In this document: one piece after another, positions 5,114-6,318 of the stretch
How positions within the stretch are numbered: the stretch's first letter is position 1
How the letters are laid out: each line of letters opens with the position of its first letter
From: Neptunomonas sp.
GTDB lineage: Bacteria; Pseudomonadota; Gammaproteobacteria; Pseudomonadales; Balneatricaceae
Assembly (NCBI GenBank): GCA_004195305.1
Contig: SDWN01000649.1
Span: 1-6,318, forward strand
Length of the DNA stretch: 6,318 bases
Direction: 5' to 3'
Notes under the pieces: model-generated
What the model saw: only the letters and a program-made list of their open reading frames with translations
The model's database searches: none
Told to the model about the DNA's origin: nothing
Program-made: the position numbers and the translations under genes

Positions 5114-5335
5114 CTACTGGCTTTGCTGCTCGATTTTCAGTCGCTGCGCAGCGGCGGCCTGTTGCAGCGTCTGTTCCACTCCTTTGGCTTTTTCCAGCGC
5201 ATCCGCTTGAGCTTGAAACAGCTGTTCCTTGAGGGCCGGTATCGGTGCCTGTGACTGAGCAGCGGGCTCCTCGCTGCCGGAGCAGCCACTCATAACAACC
5301 ACTAAGATTGCGCCTAACCCGAGCGACCAACGCAC
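5114..5335 (-). CDS. Small lipoprotein, unknown function
   Basis: A 73-residue protein with a clear lipoprotein signal: W3 to M15 is hydrophobic and the lipobox MSGC places the lipidated cysteine at C18. The mature part is about 56 residues: a short acidic/Ser/Pro linker, then one long helix from about residue 33 to the end, rich in A, Q, E and K (ALKEQLFQAQADALEKAKG and on) with coiled-coil character. I recognise no named family. The start is GTG at 5335, supported by AAGGAG seven bases upstream and by the immediate signal peptide. A promoter lies just upstream, overlapping the end of yceH, so it is probably expressed on its own and possibly together with the cytochrome gene 58 bases downstream. 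Short helical lipoproteins often tether to peptidoglycan or modulate envelope enzymes; that role is only a guess here. Confidence 0.86.
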   Translation of the reverse strand: MRWSLGLGAILVVVMSGCSGSEEPAAQSQAPIPALKEQLFQAQADALEKAKGVEQTLQQAAAAQRLKIEQQSQ

Positions 5336-5349
5336 CTGCCTTCTCCTTA

Positions 5350-5418
5350 TTAATTCAACAGCTTATCAACACTATAGCCGATATACCCAGTGCCTTGTCA
5401 ATTCAATAGTTCATCAAC
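5350..5418 (-). repeat. In-frame imperfect repeat of the yceH 3' end
   Basis: The last seven codons of yceH including its stop (5398-5418, VDELLN then TGA) are nearly repeated 48 bases downstream at 5350-5370 (VDKLLN then TAA). Seventeen of 21 bases match, and both copies are in the same reading frame. The segment between them contains the promoter of the small lipoprotein. The second copy ends right at that gene's ribosome site. Confidence 0.6.
5371..5401 (-). promoter_or_regulatory. Promoter of the small lipoprotein gene
   Basis: On the minus strand a perfect -35 box TTGACA (5401-5396) overlaps the yceH stop codon, and TATAGT (5376-5371, 5 of 6) serves as -10. The spacer is 19 bases, longer than the optimal 17, a spacing typical of promoters that need an activator of the MerR kind, though no matching dyad is evident in the spacer. 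The start site would fall near 5364, giving a leader of about 30 bases. Confidence 0.55.
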
Positions 5419-6054
5419 CATCGCCTTAACCTCGGTTAACTCCTGACGCAGTGCGGCCACCTCGGCCTCCAGTGCTGTCAACCTATCCTCATCCACTCCG
5501 GGAGACTGCGCGGCGACCGCTCGCGGTGTGGAATCGATTTCAACCTCTCCACTGAATAGATGTACATAACGGCAATCCCGCTTTCCGAGCTCACGCGCCA
5601 GCCGAACCACCAGCGGAGCCTCAGTACGCTCGCTCAACTGTTCCAATACCGTTTCGACCTCCTGCACATCGCCGAAACGGCACAGCCGATTAGTGCGGCT
5701 ACGCAGTTCGCCCGGTGTTTGCGGCCCGCGCAGGAACAGCACACAGAGAACGCCTAACTCCTGATCATTAAGTTTGAGTTCTCCGAATTCGCTATTGCAG
5801 AAGCGCTGATGATACTTGACCACCCGGCTACCAAATCCTGATGCTTCGCGCACAAGGTGCTTCTTGCTCAACTCATCCAGCACGTCCTGAATCTCAGATT
5901 CAGACAGTTCCAATACCGGATCCCGGTTGCTTTTTTGATTACAGGCCAACATCAAGGCATTCAACGACAGTGGGTACTGGTCAGGCGTGGTGATCTCTTT
6001 TTCAATCAGGCAGCCGATCAAACGGGTCTGATTCAGGGTTAAATCCATATCCAC
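5398..6054 (-). CDS. yceH: YceH family protein (UPF0502/DUF480)
   Basis: A 218-residue cytoplasmic protein aligning with E. coli YceH (about 215 residues) along its whole length. Family marks are RLIGCLIEKEITTPDQYPLS at 11-30, ACNQKSNRDPV, SGFGSRVVKYHQRFCNSEFG, LFLRGPQTPGELRSRTNRL, and RDCRYVHLFSGEVE near 160-173. Two winged-helix-like domains make up most of the protein. A short C-terminal coiled coil (LTALEAEVAALRQELTEVKA) follows, as in E. coli. The biochemical role is not established; the fold suggests DNA or protein binding. The start is GTG at 6054, eight bases after AAGGA (6063-6067), and it aligns with the E. coli initiator. The in-frame ATG at 6048 is too far from that site (14 bases). 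The gene is 78 bases downstream of the sugar dehydrogenase. Its 3' end carries the -35 box of the lipoprotein gene. Confidence 0.96.
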   Translation of the reverse strand: MDMDLTLNQTRLIGCLIEKEITTPDQYPLSLNALMLACNQKSNRDPVLELSESEIQDVLDELSKKHLVREASGFGSRVVKYHQRFCNSEFGELKLNDQELGVLCVLFLRGPQTPGELRSRTNRLCRFGDVQEVETVLEQLSERTEAPLVVRLARELGKRDCRYVHLFSGEVEIDSTPRAVAAQSPGVDEDRLTALEAEVAALRQELTEVKAMVDELLN

Positions 6055-6132
6055 AAAGATGTTCCTTATATCTGTAAATGAAGGCGCTTGCGCGGTATTA
6101 AAGTCAATATAACCGATCTCGGTGTCCGCACG

Positions 6133-6318
6133 TTACTGCGGCCGGACGCGTAATAGCTTGCCACTGTCGGTCGACAGATAGATCCAGCCTTCAGGACTCT
6201 GCGCCAGCGCCCGAATACGCTCGTTGAGTGACCCAAACAGGCGCGCCTCTGCCACGGCCTGGCCGTCGGCATTAATCTGAATCCGGTTCAGATGGGTCAG
6301 TTTCAACGCCCCGGCAAA
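6133..6318 (-). CDS. PQQ-type aldose sugar dehydrogenase, C-terminal end only
   Basis: The last 61 codons of a gene entering from the right edge. The visible peptide runs from FAGALKLTHLNRIQI through LFGSLNERIRALAQSPEGWIYLSTDSGKLLRV to RPQ. This is the closing blade pattern of soluble glucose/sorbosone dehydrogenases (YliI/Asd family): the R-I-R-x-h-x-x-xP-G-hhY-h-x-T segment and GKLLRV end. Known members are periplasmic six-bladed beta-propellers that oxidise aldoses with the cofactor PQQ. The catalytic and PQQ-binding residues lie in the missing part, so activity cannot be judged. Nearby, ACCG (6112-6115) and CGGT (6120-6123) form a tiny dyad after the stop, too short to be a firm terminator; the gene may read through into yceH. 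Confidence 0.75.
   Translation of the reverse strand, partial: FAGALKLTHLNRIQINADGQAVAEARLFGSLNERIRALAQSPEGWIYLSTDSGKLLRVRPQ

Noticed and set aside
6066..6272. A 68-codon open frame on the minus strand at the right edge
   Set aside because: It overlaps the C-terminal coding frame of the sugar dehydrogenase in another frame and has no family features.

Overview
The window reads as ordinary chromosomal DNA of a gammaproteobacterium, probably a free-living, possibly marine one. The evidence is a YceH (UPF0502) protein very close to the E. coli one, a family II manganese pyrophosphatase, an Mrp-type sodium/proton antiporter locus starting with subunit E, Shine-Dalgarno led genes and two small lipoproteins. 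The genus cannot be fixed from the sequence. There are ten protein genes (eight complete, two cut by the window edges), no rRNA, tRNA, CRISPR array or transposase, and no sign of a phage or plasmid.

Layout: (1) 1-625, minus strand: the start of mrpF and all of mrpE, subunits of a multisubunit monovalent cation/proton antiporter; E is the first gene of the cluster. (2) 626-1042: a 417-base stretch with no credible gene. Its core, 696-911, is a chain of seven consecutive hairpins with very short spacers, the most unusual structure in the window. (3) 1043-1963, minus: ppaC, manganese-dependent inorganic pyrophosphatase. (4) 2180-2758, plus, divergent from ppaC: an unrecognised one-pass membrane protein with a coiled coil. 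(5) 2809-3819, minus: an aldo/keto reductase with an intact catalytic tetrad. (6) 3958-4731, plus, divergent from the reductase: a TauE/SafE (TSUP) family permease. (7) 4750-5335, minus: a lipid-anchored mini cytochrome c and, upstream of it, a 73-residue lipoprotein. (8) 5398-6054, minus: yceH. (9) 6133-6318, minus: the C-terminal end of a PQQ-type soluble aldose (glucose/sorbosone) dehydrogenase.

The genes look like separate housekeeping and membrane units rather than one pathway. Only mrpE-mrpF is a clear operon. The lipoprotein and the cytochrome c may share a transcript. No established defence or mobile system is visible. The candidates for something undescribed are the hairpin chain before mrpE, an in-frame repeat of the yceH 3' end that brackets the promoter of the small lipoprotein, and the unassigned coiled-coil membrane protein next to ppaC.
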